Under the pieces are notes generated by a model that saw nothing but the letters and a program-made list of their open reading frames with translations, was not told the origin of the DNA and ran no database searches. Positions 8,750-16,719 of a DNA stretch of 64,000 bases are shown here, in pieces (the first letter of the stretch is position 1; each line of letters begins with the position of its first letter). The translations under genes were made by a program, and so were the position numbers. This DNA comes from Haloplanus rubicundus (GTDB taxonomy: Archaea; Halobacteriota; Halobacteria; Halobacteriales; Haloferacaceae), in NCBI RefSeq assembly GCF_003342675.1, contig NZ_CP031148.1, positions 3,162,001-3,226,000 on the forward strand. The letters run 5' to 3'.

Positions 8750-9714
8750 CGCCCGATCCGCTCGGCGTAGTTCGCGATGGTCGGATCGCTGTCGTCGACG
8801 TACTCGTTCGTCCACGCCTCGGCGGGGTCGACCGGGGATTCGAGGAGGTCCGTCTCGGCGAGCATCTCGCCCAAGTTCTCCCAGCGCCGTTCGTCGAAGT
8901 GCCCCCATCCCGCCTCGCGGACGAACTCCGTGAACTGGAGGTCCTCCGCTGAGGCGAGGAACTTCATGTGTTCGACCTCGCGGTTGTGTTCGAGCTGGGC
9001 GTTGCGGGCGATGAGCGCGTCGACGGCGCGGTCCGGGTCGTTCGTCGCCAGCTCCCAGCCGCGAGCCGTCGCCCGCAGGAACGAGCGGACCGTCTCGGGG
9101 TTCTCGGCGGCGAACTCGGGGTTGGTGACGACCGTCATCCCGTAGACGTCCAGATAGTTGCCGATCAGGAGTTCGTCGGCGACGCGGTCGTACTCGCGTT
9201 CGAGCTCCTTTCCGTTCGTGACGACGCCGACCGCGGCGTCGATGTCGCCGTCGAGCAACTGGTGTTCGACGCGATGGTGGGTGTGTTTCTGCACGTCGTC
9301 GACCTCGACGTCGTCACGGATGCCGCGGTCCTCCAGGAGCTGCAGGGTGAGGATGCGGGTCTTGGTCGCCGAGGGGCCGACCCGCCGGCCGCGAAGCTGT
9401 TCGGGCTCGGTGAACGGTTCGCCGAAGGTGTCCCGGAGCGTGTAGATGGTCGCCGGTGTCTTCTGACTGACCGCGGCGACGGCGAGGGGTTCGAGCCCCT
9501 GACTCCGGACCGAGAGCACCGCGCTCCCGCCCGAGAGGCCGAGGTCGCTCCGCCCCTTGGCGGTCTGTTCGGCGGCGAAGGGGGAGCCGTGGCCCTCGAC
9601 GAACTCCACGTCGAGGCCCTCGTCGGCGTAGAATCCCTCTTCGCGCGCGAGGAAGTACGGCGCCTGGAAGCCGTTCGGTTCCCAGTTCAACTGGAAGGTG
9701 ACGGTTTCGGTCAT
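8734..9714 (-). CDS. NMT1/THI5-family substrate-binding-like protein without signal peptide
   Basis: The 326-residue protein has the periplasmic-binding fold of the nitrate/sulfonate/THI5 group: LNWEPNGFQAPYF at residues 8-20, FYADEGLDVEFV, the GRRVGPSATKTR hinge region and GDIDAAVGVVTNG. It begins directly with the mature-type sequence, with no Tat, Sec or lipobox segment, so it should be cytoplasmic. No permease or ATPase gene is near. Its start overlaps the stop of the next upstream gene by 4 bp. It may be an enzyme on this fold (compare THI5 and MqnA/MqnD) or a ligand-binding accessory protein. The motif is shared with the regulator at the window start. Confidence 0.8.
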   Translation of the reverse strand: MTETVTFQLNWEPNGFQAPYFLAREEGFYADEGLDVEFVEGHGSPFAAEQTAKGRSDLGLSGGSAVLSVRSQGLEPLAVAAVSQKTPATIYTLRDTFGEPFTEPEQLRGRRVGPSATKTRILTLQLLEDRGIRDDVEVDDVQKHTHHRVEHQLLDGDIDAAVGVVTNGKELEREYDRVADELLIGNYLDVYGMTVVTNPEFAAENPETVRSFLRATARGWELATNDPDRAVDALIARNAQLEHNREVEHMKFLASAEDLQFTEFVREAGWGHFDERRWENLGEMLAETDLLESPVDPAEAWTNEYVDDSDPTIANYAERIGRYSSD

Positions 9715-10703
9715 GGGTCTACCTCGAAGGTGCCGTCGGGTATCTCCTCGACGCCGAGGGCCTCGGCGCCGGCCACGGACTTCAGGTGATCGAACAGCCG
9801 GTACATGCCGTCGACCTGCTCGTCGTCCCAGTCGCGGACGACCATCTCCCGCCAGCCGTCACGGACCGCGCGCATCACGTCCGGATCGTCGTAGCTCATG
9901 AGTTTCTCGCTGATCTCCTCCCAGATCTCGTCGTCCTCGACGAGTTTGTCCACCGCGTCGCGGTAGGCGTCGGCGAACGCCCGCACCGTCTCGCGTTGCT
10001 CGTCGAGATACTCCCCGCTCGTGAGGAACGCGGCGAGGGGGAGTTTGTCGTCCGTCTCGGAGAGCCGCTGGACCAACTCCGAGACGGGCATGACGTTCTC
10101 GAACGGCCCCGTCTCCGTGATCTCGGGGATGATCTGCCAGAACTGGAAGCCGGCGTCGACCTCCCCCTCCTCGATCATGCGGGTGAGTTCGACCTTCGAG
10201 CCGGCCTCGACGGGCGTCGCCGTCTCGTCGGGGTCGAAGTCGTGGAACTCACGGCAGGCCGCCCGCGTCAGAATCCAGTTCTTGTCGAGGCGGCGGACGA
10301 CCCCGATGCGCTTGCCCGAGAGGTCCTCCAACCCCTCGATGTCGGAGTCCTCGGGGGCGACGAGGCCGCCGACGGTCCGCCCGTACGGGTGGAAGGCGAC
10401 GATGTCGGCCCCCTCGGCACGTTCGCGGGCGATGGAGATGTAGTCGATGTCGATGAGGTCGGCGTGACCCTCCTGCAGCTGAGCCTCCACCGTCTCGATA
10501 CCGTCTTCGAGGGCGTCGGAGACGAGCTGGACGTCGAGGTGGAAGCCGTGGTCGTGGTCGAAGCCGAAGCGCTTGATCGTGTAGAGCAGGTAGCGCGGAC
10601 TCCCGTTGTGCTCGAAGCGGGCGCGCATGGTCGGCAGGTCGCCCGGGTCGTCGTGGTACTCGTCGAGGGCCGCCTGCTGGGCGTCGACGTGGTCCCGACT
10701 CAT
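9711..10703 (-). CDS. SBP-fold protein, paralogue 2 of the 330-residue pair, no signal peptide
   Basis: The 330-residue protein is clearly related along its whole length to the product of 10853-11845 and needs no gaps to align. Shared blocks include RDHVDAQQAA, MRARFEHNGSPRYLLY, PYGRTVGGLVAP and RRLDKNWILTRAACRE. GEVDAGFQFWQI is typical of SBP-like folds. It lacks any export signal. It follows a short remnant ORF (10700-10795) and a copy of the 12.7-kb promoter, so it appears to be the surviving half of a duplicated two-gene unit. The stop overlaps the ATG of 8734-9714. No function is known; enzymes such as 4,5-dihydroxyphthalate decarboxylase share this fold. Confidence 0.75.
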   Translation of the reverse strand: MSRDHVDAQQAALDEYHDDPGDLPTMRARFEHNGSPRYLLYTIKRFGFDHDHGFHLDVQLVSDALEDGIETVEAQLQEGHADLIDIDYISIARERAEGADIVAFHPYGRTVGGLVAPEDSDIEGLEDLSGKRIGVVRRLDKNWILTRAACREFHDFDPDETATPVEAGSKVELTRMIEEGEVDAGFQFWQIIPEITETGPFENVMPVSELVQRLSETDDKLPLAAFLTSGEYLDEQRETVRAFADAYRDAVDKLVEDDEIWEEISEKLMSYDDPDVMRAVRDGWREMVVRDWDDEQVDGMYRLFDHLKSVAGAEALGVEEIPDGTFEVDP

Positions 10704-10795
10704 CGGTCCCCGCGGGCGGGTGTGGTCGTCCGTCTGGTCGACTCGGTGGCGCCGCGAGCGGTGGCAGGCGCCGCGATACTCTCGTCGGTCGGCAT
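10700..10795 (-). pseudogene. 31-codon remnant of a duplicated SBP-like gene
   Basis: The reading frame starts MPTDESI, which lines up with MSATETI at the start of the 11846-12742 gene. The ATG sits 26 nt below the same ATAAAA-type TATA box and the same GGGTACGACT segment in both places. After seven codons the similarity stops and the frame runs into the next ATG by an ATGA overlap. I read it as the front of a deleted gene copy. It may still be translated from a leaderless message and couple to the gene below. Confidence 0.55.
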
Positions 10796-10826
10796 ACCCG
10801 CAGGGTACGACTGGACCGTGATAAAA

Positions 10827-10838
10827 TTTCCTTGGAAA
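10827..10838. promoter_or_regulatory. Operator-like palindrome TTTCC-TT-GGAAA beside TATA box
   Basis: The palindrome directly abuts the ATAAAA TATA box (10821-10826, read on the minus strand as TTTTAT). The same arrangement is found at 12774-12786, and both are followed downstream by GGGTACGACT. This suggests one regulator acting on both units. Confidence 0.55.
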
Positions 10839-10852
10839 CGTTCAATAGCGAA

Positions 10853-11845
10853 TCACGGATTCGGCTGGAGGGTGCCCTCGGGAATCCCGTCGACGCCGAG
10901 CGCGTCCGCGCCGGCGACGGATTTCAGGTGGTCGAACAGCCGGTACATCCCGTCTACGCTCCCCGCGTCCCAATCGCGGACGACCATGTCGCGCCAGCCG
11001 TCCCGGATCGAACGCGTCACGTCCGGGTCGTCGGTTCGCATCAGGCGGTCGCCGACCTCGATCCAGAGGTCGTCGTCCGCGAGGAGACGGTCGACGCCGT
11101 CCCGGGCGGCCGCGGCGAAGCCCCGAACCGCCTCGGGGTGGTCGTCGAGATACGACTCCCCGGTGAGAAAGACCGCGATGGGGAGCTTGCGGTCGGTTCC
11201 GGCGAGTCGCTGGACCAGATCGGCGACCGGGAACACTTCGACATAGGGGCCGGTGCGCGTGAGTTCGGGCACGAGCGGCCAGAACTGGAAGCCGGCGTCG
11301 ACCTCGCCGTCACGGATCAGCCGCGTGAGGTCGTCCCGGGAGTCGGCCTCGACGAGCGTCACCGTCTCCGCGGGGTCGAAGTCGTGGTACTCGCGGCAGG
11401 CCGCCCGCGTCAGGATCCAGTTCTTGTCCAGCCGCCGGGTCACCCCGATCCGGTGACCCGACAGGTCGGCGAGCCCCCCGATGTCGGTATCGTCCGGTGC
11501 GACGAGGCCGCCCACGGTCCGCCCGTACGGGTGGACCGCGACGACGTTCGCGCCCGCAGCGCGCTCCCGGGCGACGGAGAGGTAGTCGGTGTCGACGAGG
11601 TCGGTGTCGCCCGCGTCCAGCCGGTGGCGGATGGTCTCCATGCCGCTCTCCAGTTCGTCGGTGACGAGATCGACGTCGAGGTGGAAGCCGTGATGGTGGT
11701 CGAAGCCGAACCGCTTGATCGCGTAGAGAAGATACCGGGGGCTGCCGTTGTGTTCGAACCGCGCGCGCATCACCGGTCGGTCGCCGGGGTCACCGCGGTG
11801 CGCGTTGAACGCCGCTTGCTGGGCGTCGACGTGATCCCGATTCAT
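10853..11845 (-). CDS. SBP-fold protein, paralogue 1 of the 330-residue pair, no signal peptide
   Basis: The 330-residue protein is the close paralogue of 9711-10703. Features seen include a His-rich segment FGFDHHHGFHLD near residue 50, GRTVGGLVAP, RLDKNWILTRAACRE and GEVDAGFQFW. There is no signal peptide or membrane segment. Its ATG directly abuts the stop codon of the 11846-12742 gene, so the two are translated from one message. Whether it binds, carries or converts a small molecule is not known. The two paralogues differ most in the last third, which may reflect different partners or ligands. Confidence 0.75.
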   Translation of the reverse strand: MNRDHVDAQQAAFNAHRGDPGDRPVMRARFEHNGSPRYLLYAIKRFGFDHHHGFHLDVDLVTDELESGMETIRHRLDAGDTDLVDTDYLSVARERAAGANVVAVHPYGRTVGGLVAPDDTDIGGLADLSGHRIGVTRRLDKNWILTRAACREYHDFDPAETVTLVEADSRDDLTRLIRDGEVDAGFQFWPLVPELTRTGPYVEVFPVADLVQRLAGTDRKLPIAVFLTGESYLDDHPEAVRGFAAAARDGVDRLLADDDLWIEVGDRLMRTDDPDVTRSIRDGWRDMVVRDWDAGSVDGMYRLFDHLKSVAGADALGVDGIPEGTLQPNP

Positions 11846-12742
11846 TCACCGCAGCGGCGAGACGATGGCGTCGATATCGGCGTCGTCGTCGATCAACTGC
11901 CGCCGTTTCATCCAGTCGAGGTGGTAGTCGAGGTCCTCGCGGTCCGCGAGCTCGGGCACCTCGTACTCGGGCACCTTGATGGCCTCGCGGACGGCGTCGA
12001 CGTCGACCGACTCGAAGAGGTCCGGCGCGACTTCCTCGTCCTTCCAGAGCATATCGAGGTACTGGTCACGATAGGCGTTGGGGTCGGCGTTGATTTCTTC
12101 GACCGCGCGGCGGTACGCGCGCATGAACGCGTCGAGCGTCTCGCCCTCCAGCGCTTCGGCGCCGACGACGCCCATGTGGTTCTCGAACTCCAGCACCTTC
12201 TCGAAGCCGAGGTGTTCGGCGAGGGTGATGTGCGGGTCCAGAAGCGTGACGGCCTCGACCTCGCCGTCGCGGAGCGCGCGCAGGCGGTCGGTCGGCATCC
12301 CGTGCCCCTCGATGACGACCTCGTCCTCATTCATGTGCTCTTCGAGCGCCCGAATGGCCGTGTACTCCTGTCCCGTGCGTCGGTTGACGCCGACGGGAAC
12401 GTTCGCCAGATCGGAGGGCTCCTCGATCCCCGAATCGGGGCGGACGAACACCGCGTACGGCTGGTCCGCGAAGGTCCCCTTGGCGACGATGCGTCCGTCG
12501 TCGAACTCCCACGTCCGCTTCAGGCTCTCCCACTTGCAGATGGGGTAGAGGTCGACGTCGTTGTCGCCGGTCAGCGTCTCCTCGGCCGGGATGTACTTGT
12601 TCGTCACGCAGGTGCGGTCCCGCTCGATCAAGTCGACGTCCAACCCCTCGTCGGCGAAGTAGCCACGCTCCGCGGCGACGCGCTGGGGGAGCATGAACGA
12701 GAACGGCAGGTGGAACACTCTGATCGTCTCGGTTGCTGACAT
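11846..12742 (-). CDS. SBP-fold protein (PhtD/THI5-like), first gene of the operon, no signal peptide
   Basis: The 298-residue protein opens with IRVFHLPFSFMLPQRVAAERGYFADEG, a typical first strand and helix of the SBP fold, starting at residue 7. It continues with RPDSGIEEPSDLANVPVGVN and RDGEVEAVTLLDPH. It lacks the Tat or Sec export signal seen in true haloarchaeal transport SBPs. It heads a minus-strand operon under a promoter with a TATA box at 12768-12773 and an operator-like palindrome at 12774-12786. The ATG is 26 nt below the TATA box, so the message is probably leaderless. The distant likeness to 4,5-dihydroxyphthalate decarboxylase-type enzymes is suggestive only. Confidence 0.75.
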   Translation of the reverse strand: MSATETIRVFHLPFSFMLPQRVAAERGYFADEGLDVDLIERDRTCVTNKYIPAEETLTGDNDVDLYPICKWESLKRTWEFDDGRIVAKGTFADQPYAVFVRPDSGIEEPSDLANVPVGVNRRTGQEYTAIRALEEHMNEDEVVIEGHGMPTDRLRALRDGEVEAVTLLDPHITLAEHLGFEKVLEFENHMGVVGAEALEGETLDAFMRAYRRAVEEINADPNAYRDQYLDMLWKDEEVAPDLFESVDVDAVREAIKVPEYEVPELADREDLDYHLDWMKRRQLIDDDADIDAIVSPLR

Positions 12743-12773
12743 ACGAACTGGGTACGACTATATACACATAAAA

Positions 12774-12786
12774 GTTCCTTAGGAAC
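12774..12786. promoter_or_regulatory. Operator-like palindrome GTTCC-TTA-GGAAC between divergent promoters
   Basis: The palindrome lies next to the TATA box of the SBP-like operon (minus strand) and just before a TATA-like TTTATTACTAA for the cupin gene (plus strand). A near copy is at 10827-10838. It is well placed to control both directions. Confidence 0.6.
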
Positions 12787-12830
12787 CTTTATTACTAACA
12801 CGCAGTATCGGAGACGTGGGGACAGATCGA

Positions 12831-13172
12831 ATGAGGCGGATCAACGACGAGCGAGCGGACGACGTGGAGGTCGCAGACGGCGTCTATCTCGCCGACCTCA
12901 CGGCCGGCGAGCGGGCGTCGATGAAACACTGGCGGGTCGAACCGGGAGCCACGCTCCCCGTCCACCGGCACGACAACGAGCAGATCGGTTACATGATTCG
13001 GGGGACTCTCACGGCGATCACCGAAGACGAGGAGGTCACGCTCCGTCCGGGCGACTCGTACGTGTTCGCGTCCGGCGAACTCCACGGTGCCGAAAATCGC
13101 GGAGACGAACCCGCGGTCGGCATCGGCGTCCTCTCGCCGCCACGTTCCGATCCGGACTGGAAGCAGTCGTAG
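12831..13172 (+). CDS. Small single-domain cupin
   Basis: The 113-residue protein is one cupin barrel. The two metal-binding motifs are clear: PVHRHDNEQIGYMIRG (His, His, Glu) and, 35 residues later, a final His in SGELHGAEN. It could bind a metal and a small acid, or act as a simple isomerase or decarboxylase. It is divergent from the SBP-like operon and shares its control region, so it probably belongs to the same pathway. ATG 12831 was chosen over GTG 12816; both are in frame. Confidence 0.8.
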   Translation: MRRINDERADDVEVADGVYLADLTAGERASMKHWRVEPGATLPVHRHDNEQIGYMIRGTLTAITEDEEVTLRPGDSYVFASGELHGAENRGDEPAVGIGVLSPPRSDPDWKQS

Positions 13173-13207
13173 CCGTCGAGCCCGCACCACCGTGCCGAAT
13201 CGGCCCG

Positions 13208-13405
13208 TTACCCGCGACCGACGAGCCGGGCGCACCGCGCGGCCGGCACCGTTCCGTCACCGTTCCATCCTCGGTACTCGTAGTAGGCGTCGAGCGCCGC
13301 TTCGAGCCCGTCGAGCGCGTACGGGAGGGCGTCGTCGTCGCGCTCGATCCGCCACGCACGCTCGTCGAGGTCGATCGAGAGCAGGGGTCCGTGAACGCGT
13401 CGCAT
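13208..13405 (-). pseudogene. Remnant of aldehyde ferredoxin oxidoreductase: N- and C-terminal ends joined
   Basis: The 65-residue frame begins RRVHGPLLSIDL, like the N-terminus of haloarchaeal tungsten aldehyde ferredoxin oxidoreductases. It ends with LDAYYEYRGWNGDGTVP, the conserved C-terminal helix and turn of the same family. The roughly 500 middle residues with the cofactor and cluster sites are missing. The simplest reading is an in-frame internal deletion. A TATA-like element lies upstream on the minus strand, so it might still be expressed as a small protein. Confidence 0.55.
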
Positions 13406-13493
13406 CGTCCGACGAAGCGGGACGGATGCATATAGCTCCGGGGGTCGGTGAACGGTACGCACATACGTTCGGGGGAGGTAGTCGTGGAAGCCC

Positions 13494-14696
13494 ATGGACG
13501 CGAACGACCGCGGCGTGGTGAAGTTCACGGCGCTTGCGCACGCGCTCTTTCACACCTACGAGCTGTCCATACCCCTCCTCATCGGGGTCTGGATGGCCGA
13601 ATTCGACGCGTCGGCGGCGCTCGTCGGAACGGTCGTCGGCGCGGGCTACGCACTCGTCGGACTCGGCGCCCCCGTCAGCGGCGTCCTCTCGGATCGACTC
13701 GGCTCCCGACAACTCATCTCCCTGTCCATGGTCGGGATGGGGTCCGGGTTCGCGCTCGTGAGCCTCGCCGACGGCGTCGTCGTCCTCGGCGCCGCGATGC
13801 TGGTGTGGGGGGCGTTCGCCAGCCTCTATCACCCCGCGGGCCTCTCGCTGATCAGTCGCTCGGCCGAGGAGCGAGGCACCGTCTTCGCGTACCACGGCGC
13901 CGGCGGCAACGTCGGCACCGCGGCCGGGCCGCTCGTGACTGCGCTCCTCCTGCTGTCGGTCGACTGGCAAGTCGCGGTCGGACTGCTCGCCGTCCCCGCG
14001 TTCGTCGCGGCGCTCCTCGGCTCGCGCGTCGAGTTCGACGCCGTCGGCGGCGACGGGGCGTCGGCGTCGACATCGCTCGGCGCGGAGCTACGGCAAACGG
14101 CCGCCGAGTCGCGGGCGCTGTTCGGCGCCGCTTTCACCGTCGCGTTCGTCGCCGTCCTCCTGTACGGCACGTACTACCGGGGCTTGCTCACCTTCCTCCC
14201 CGACGTGTTGGCCGAGTCGCCGTCGCTCGTCCCCGTCGACCTGTTCGGCCGCGAAATCGACCCCGCACAGTACGTCTACACCGGACTGTTGACCGTCGGC
14301 ATCGGCGGCCAGTACGCCGGCGGACGGCTCACCGACCGCGTCCCGAGTACGACCGCGTTCGTCGCCGCCTTCGCGACGCTGGCCGTCCTCGCGGTGGCGT
14401 TCCCGGTGGCACGAACCGTGGGCGTCGTCCCGCTGGTCGCCGTCTGTCTCGCGCTCGGGGTCGTCGTCTACGGCACCGCACCGATCTATCAGGTGGTCAT
14501 CGCGGAACACGCCGCGGCCGACGCCCACGGCCGTTCGTACGGCTTCACCTACCTCGCGATGTTCGGCGTCGGGGCGGCCGGCGCGTCCGTCGCCGGGGTC
14601 GTGCTCACACACGCCACCAGCGGCGTCCTGTTCGGGGTGCTCGGCGCCGTCGCCACCGTCGGCTGTGGCTTCGTGCTCTGGCTCCGACGGCTGTAG
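13494..14696 (+). CDS. MFS transporter
   Basis: The 400-residue protein has about 12 hydrophobic segments in two halves, with a long cytoplasmic loop near residues 180-205. The loop after helix 2 carries GVLSDRLGSRQ, the MFS signature motif A (G-x3-D-R-x-G-x-R). It is probably a proton- or sodium-driven exporter or importer; the substrate cannot be predicted. It is divergent from the AOR remnant and followed 40 bp later by a VOC gene. Confidence 0.88.
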   Translation: MDANDRGVVKFTALAHALFHTYELSIPLLIGVWMAEFDASAALVGTVVGAGYALVGLGAPVSGVLSDRLGSRQLISLSMVGMGSGFALVSLADGVVVLGAAMLVWGAFASLYHPAGLSLISRSAEERGTVFAYHGAGGNVGTAAGPLVTALLLLSVDWQVAVGLLAVPAFVAALLGSRVEFDAVGGDGASASTSLGAELRQTAAESRALFGAAFTVAFVAVLLYGTYYRGLLTFLPDVLAESPSLVPVDLFGREIDPAQYVYTGLLTVGIGGQYAGGRLTDRVPSTTAFVAAFATLAVLAVAFPVARTVGVVPLVAVCLALGVVVYGTAPIYQVVIAEHAAADAHGRSYGFTYLAMFGVGAAGASVAGVVLTHATSGVLFGVLGAVATVGCGFVLWLRRL

Positions 14697-14736
14697 CCGG
14701 GGAAACCTATATCGGGCGCCACTCGCCAGTAGCCCC

Positions 14737-15171
14737 ATGGACGCCGTCGATCACATCAACGTCGACGTGGACGACCTCGACGCCGCGTACGAGTTCTACC
14801 GGGACGTACTCGACCTCGACCTGTTGCGACCGCCGGAGGACTTCCAGGGCGCCCACGTCATGTTCGAGACGGGTGCTGGAACCGTCGTCACGCTCATGGA
14901 GACGGGGCGGGCCGAGAAGTGGGACCAGAAGGGGCTGGCCCACCCGCTCGATAAGGCTCACGTCGCGTTCGAAACTGACCGCGACACCTACGAGTCGCTG
15001 ATGGACCGCCTCGACGGCCAGTTCCCGAAACAGGGACCCTACGACTGGGGCGAGTTCGAGGGATTCTACTTCCTCGACCCTTCGGGAAATCTCCTCGAGA
15101 TCATCACCTACGACCCCGCGCCCGCGGACCGGGAGCGGCGGCTGCTGGACCACGACGACGTGGAAGAATAG
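14737..15171 (+). CDS. VOC/glyoxalase-family protein
   Basis: The 144-residue protein has two beta-alpha-beta-beta-beta units. The first starts DHINVDVDDLDAAYEFYRDVL with a His and the second ends GFYFLDPSGNLLEIIT with a Glu, the usual metal ligands of this superfamily. It may be a ring-cleaving dioxygenase, a glyoxalase or a binding protein; the sequence alone does not decide. ATG 14737 was chosen because earlier starts overlap the transporter gene. A CTATAT TATA-like box lies about 30 bp upstream. Confidence 0.82.
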   Translation: MDAVDHINVDVDDLDAAYEFYRDVLDLDLLRPPEDFQGAHVMFETGAGTVVTLMETGRAEKWDQKGLAHPLDKAHVAFETDRDTYESLMDRLDGQFPKQGPYDWGEFEGFYFLDPSGNLLEIITYDPAPADRERRLLDHDDVEE

Positions 15172-15187
15172 AGTCGCGACGACGAGT

Positions 15188-16090
15188 TCAGTCGTCCTCG
15201 ACCCGCGCTTCGACACCCGCCATGTCCTCGATGACCTGCATCACGCCGGAGTTGTCGTCCTTGCCCCGCCCCGTCGCGACCATCGACTTGTACATCTCGT
15301 GGACGAGTTCGGTCTGAGGCATCGGCGCCTCGTACGCCTCGCCGGCGTCGGTGGCGATGCGCAGGTCCTTGTACTGGTAGTCGGCGAAGAAGCCGGGGTC
15401 GAAGTCGCCCTGGATCATGCTGGGCGCGCGGTTGTCGAGCGTCCAACAGCCGGCGGCACCGCCGCTGATGGCGTCGACGACCGCCTCCAGATCGGCGTCG
15501 GCCTTGTAGGCGAAGACGAGCGCCTCGCTGACGGCCTCCATCGTCCCCGCGACGACGATCTGGTTACAGGCCTTGGTGACCTGCCCCGCGCCGTTGTCGC
15601 CACAGTGGGTGATGGTCTCGCCCATCGCGTCGAGGATGGGACGACACTCCGCCAGTACGTCCTCGTCGCCGCCGACCATGATCGAGAGCGTGGCCTCGAT
15701 GGCCCCTTCCTCGCCGCCGCTGATCGGGGCGTCGAGCATGTGCGCGCCGCGCTCGCGGACCTCCTCGGCGAGTTCCTCGGTGACGATGGGGGAGATGGTC
15801 GAGTTGTCGATGACTACGTCGCCCTCGCTCAGCCCGGCGAGGACGCCGTCCTCCTTGCGCATCACTTCCGCGACCACGTCGTGGTCCGGCAGACACATGA
15901 TCGTCACGTCGGCGCGTTCGGCCGCCTCCTTCGGCGTCTCGGCCGCCTCGCCGCCCGCGGCGACGTGTTCGTCGACCGGTTCCTGCGAGCGGTTGTGGCC
16001 GATCACGGTGTAGCCCGCGTCGAGCAGGTTCTTCGCCATCGGTCCACCCATGATCCCGAGTCCGACGAATGCGATCGTCTTCTCTGCCAT
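15188..16090 (-). CDS. Beta-hydroxyacid dehydrogenase (2-hydroxy-3-oxopropionate reductase / 3-hydroxyisobutyrate dehydrogenase family)
   Basis: The 300-residue protein has the NAD(P)-binding motif GLGIMGGPMAKNL at residues 9-21. The substrate-binding segment DAPISGGEEGA and the catalytic Lys in GAGQVTKACNQ are both typical of the family. The C-terminal all-helical domain is complete. It would reduce or oxidise a short beta-hydroxyacid such as tartronate semialdehyde or 3-hydroxyisobutyrate. ATG 16090 is supported by the N-terminal strand starting directly after it. The gene converges on the VOC gene with a 16-bp gap. Confidence 0.88.
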   Translation of the reverse strand: MAEKTIAFVGLGIMGGPMAKNLLDAGYTVIGHNRSQEPVDEHVAAGGEAAETPKEAAERADVTIMCLPDHDVVAEVMRKEDGVLAGLSEGDVVIDNSTISPIVTEELAEEVRERGAHMLDAPISGGEEGAIEATLSIMVGGDEDVLAECRPILDAMGETITHCGDNGAGQVTKACNQIVVAGTMEAVSEALVFAYKADADLEAVVDAISGGAAGCWTLDNRAPSMIQGDFDPGFFADYQYKDLRIATDAGEAYEAPMPQTELVHEMYKSMVATGRGKDDNSGVMQVIEDMAGVEARVEDD

Positions 16091-16191
16091 ATCCAGTTCA
16101 CACCGCTCGCCCGACATAAAGGGGCCGGAACCGGGAATCCGCGTCGACTGCGGGGTGCCGTTTGATGGGCGTGGCCGTCGAATGAGTACCC

Positions 16192-16719
16192 ATGTCCGAC
16201 ACCCACGCCGATCCATCCGCCCCGACCGACGACGCCGTCGAACGCCGCCTCGGTCGTCGCCTTCGTGACCGCGGCGAAACCCTCGCCGTCGCCGAGTCGC
16301 TTACCGGCGGCCTCGTCGGGTCGCTCCTGACCGACGTCCCCGGTTCCAGCGGCTACGTCGACCGGAGCGTCGTCGCCTACTCGAACGACGCCAAACTCGA
16401 CGCGCTCGGCGTCACCCGGGAGTCGCTCGACGCTCACGGCGCCGTCTCCGCCCCCGTCGCCCGCGAGATGGCACGGAGCGTCCGCGACGACGCGGGAACG
16501 ACGTGGGGCGTCTCCACCACCGGCATCGCCGGACCGGCCGGCGGCACCGAGGAGAAACCCGTCGGCCTCGTCTTCGTCGGCGTCGCCTACGCCGCGCCGT
16601 GGGGCACCGGCGACTCCTTCGCCCGCGCCGAGCGTCGCGTCCTCGACGGCGACCGCTGGACGGTCAAAGCCGAAAGCGCGCGCTGGGCGCTCCGGGCCGT
16701 CGAGGACGCCCTCGATTAG
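16192..16719 (+). CDS. pncC: CinA C-terminal-domain nicotinamide-nucleotide amidohydrolase
   Basis: The 175-residue protein is the CinA C-terminal (PncC) domain alone. Conserved motifs are AESLTGGLVGSLLTDVPGSS, VVAYSNDAK and STTGIAGPAGGTEEKPVG. It hydrolyses NMN to nicotinate mononucleotide and ammonia, a step in pyridine nucleotide recycling. A short acidic N-terminal tail precedes the domain. The stop codon overlaps that of the convergent GTPase gene by 4 bp. Confidence 0.88.
   Translation: MSDTHADPSAPTDDAVERRLGRRLRDRGETLAVAESLTGGLVGSLLTDVPGSSGYVDRSVVAYSNDAKLDALGVTRESLDAHGAVSAPVAREMARSVRDDAGTTWGVSTTGIAGPAGGTEEKPVGLVFVGVAYAAPWGTGDSFARAERRVLDGDRWTVKAESARWALRAVEDALD

Noticed and set aside
8734-12742. 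MoxJ/XoxJ-type SBP associated with PQQ dehydrogenases
   Set aside because: Those are exported family 3 SBPs; these proteins have no signal peptide and show THI5/NMT1-type motifs.
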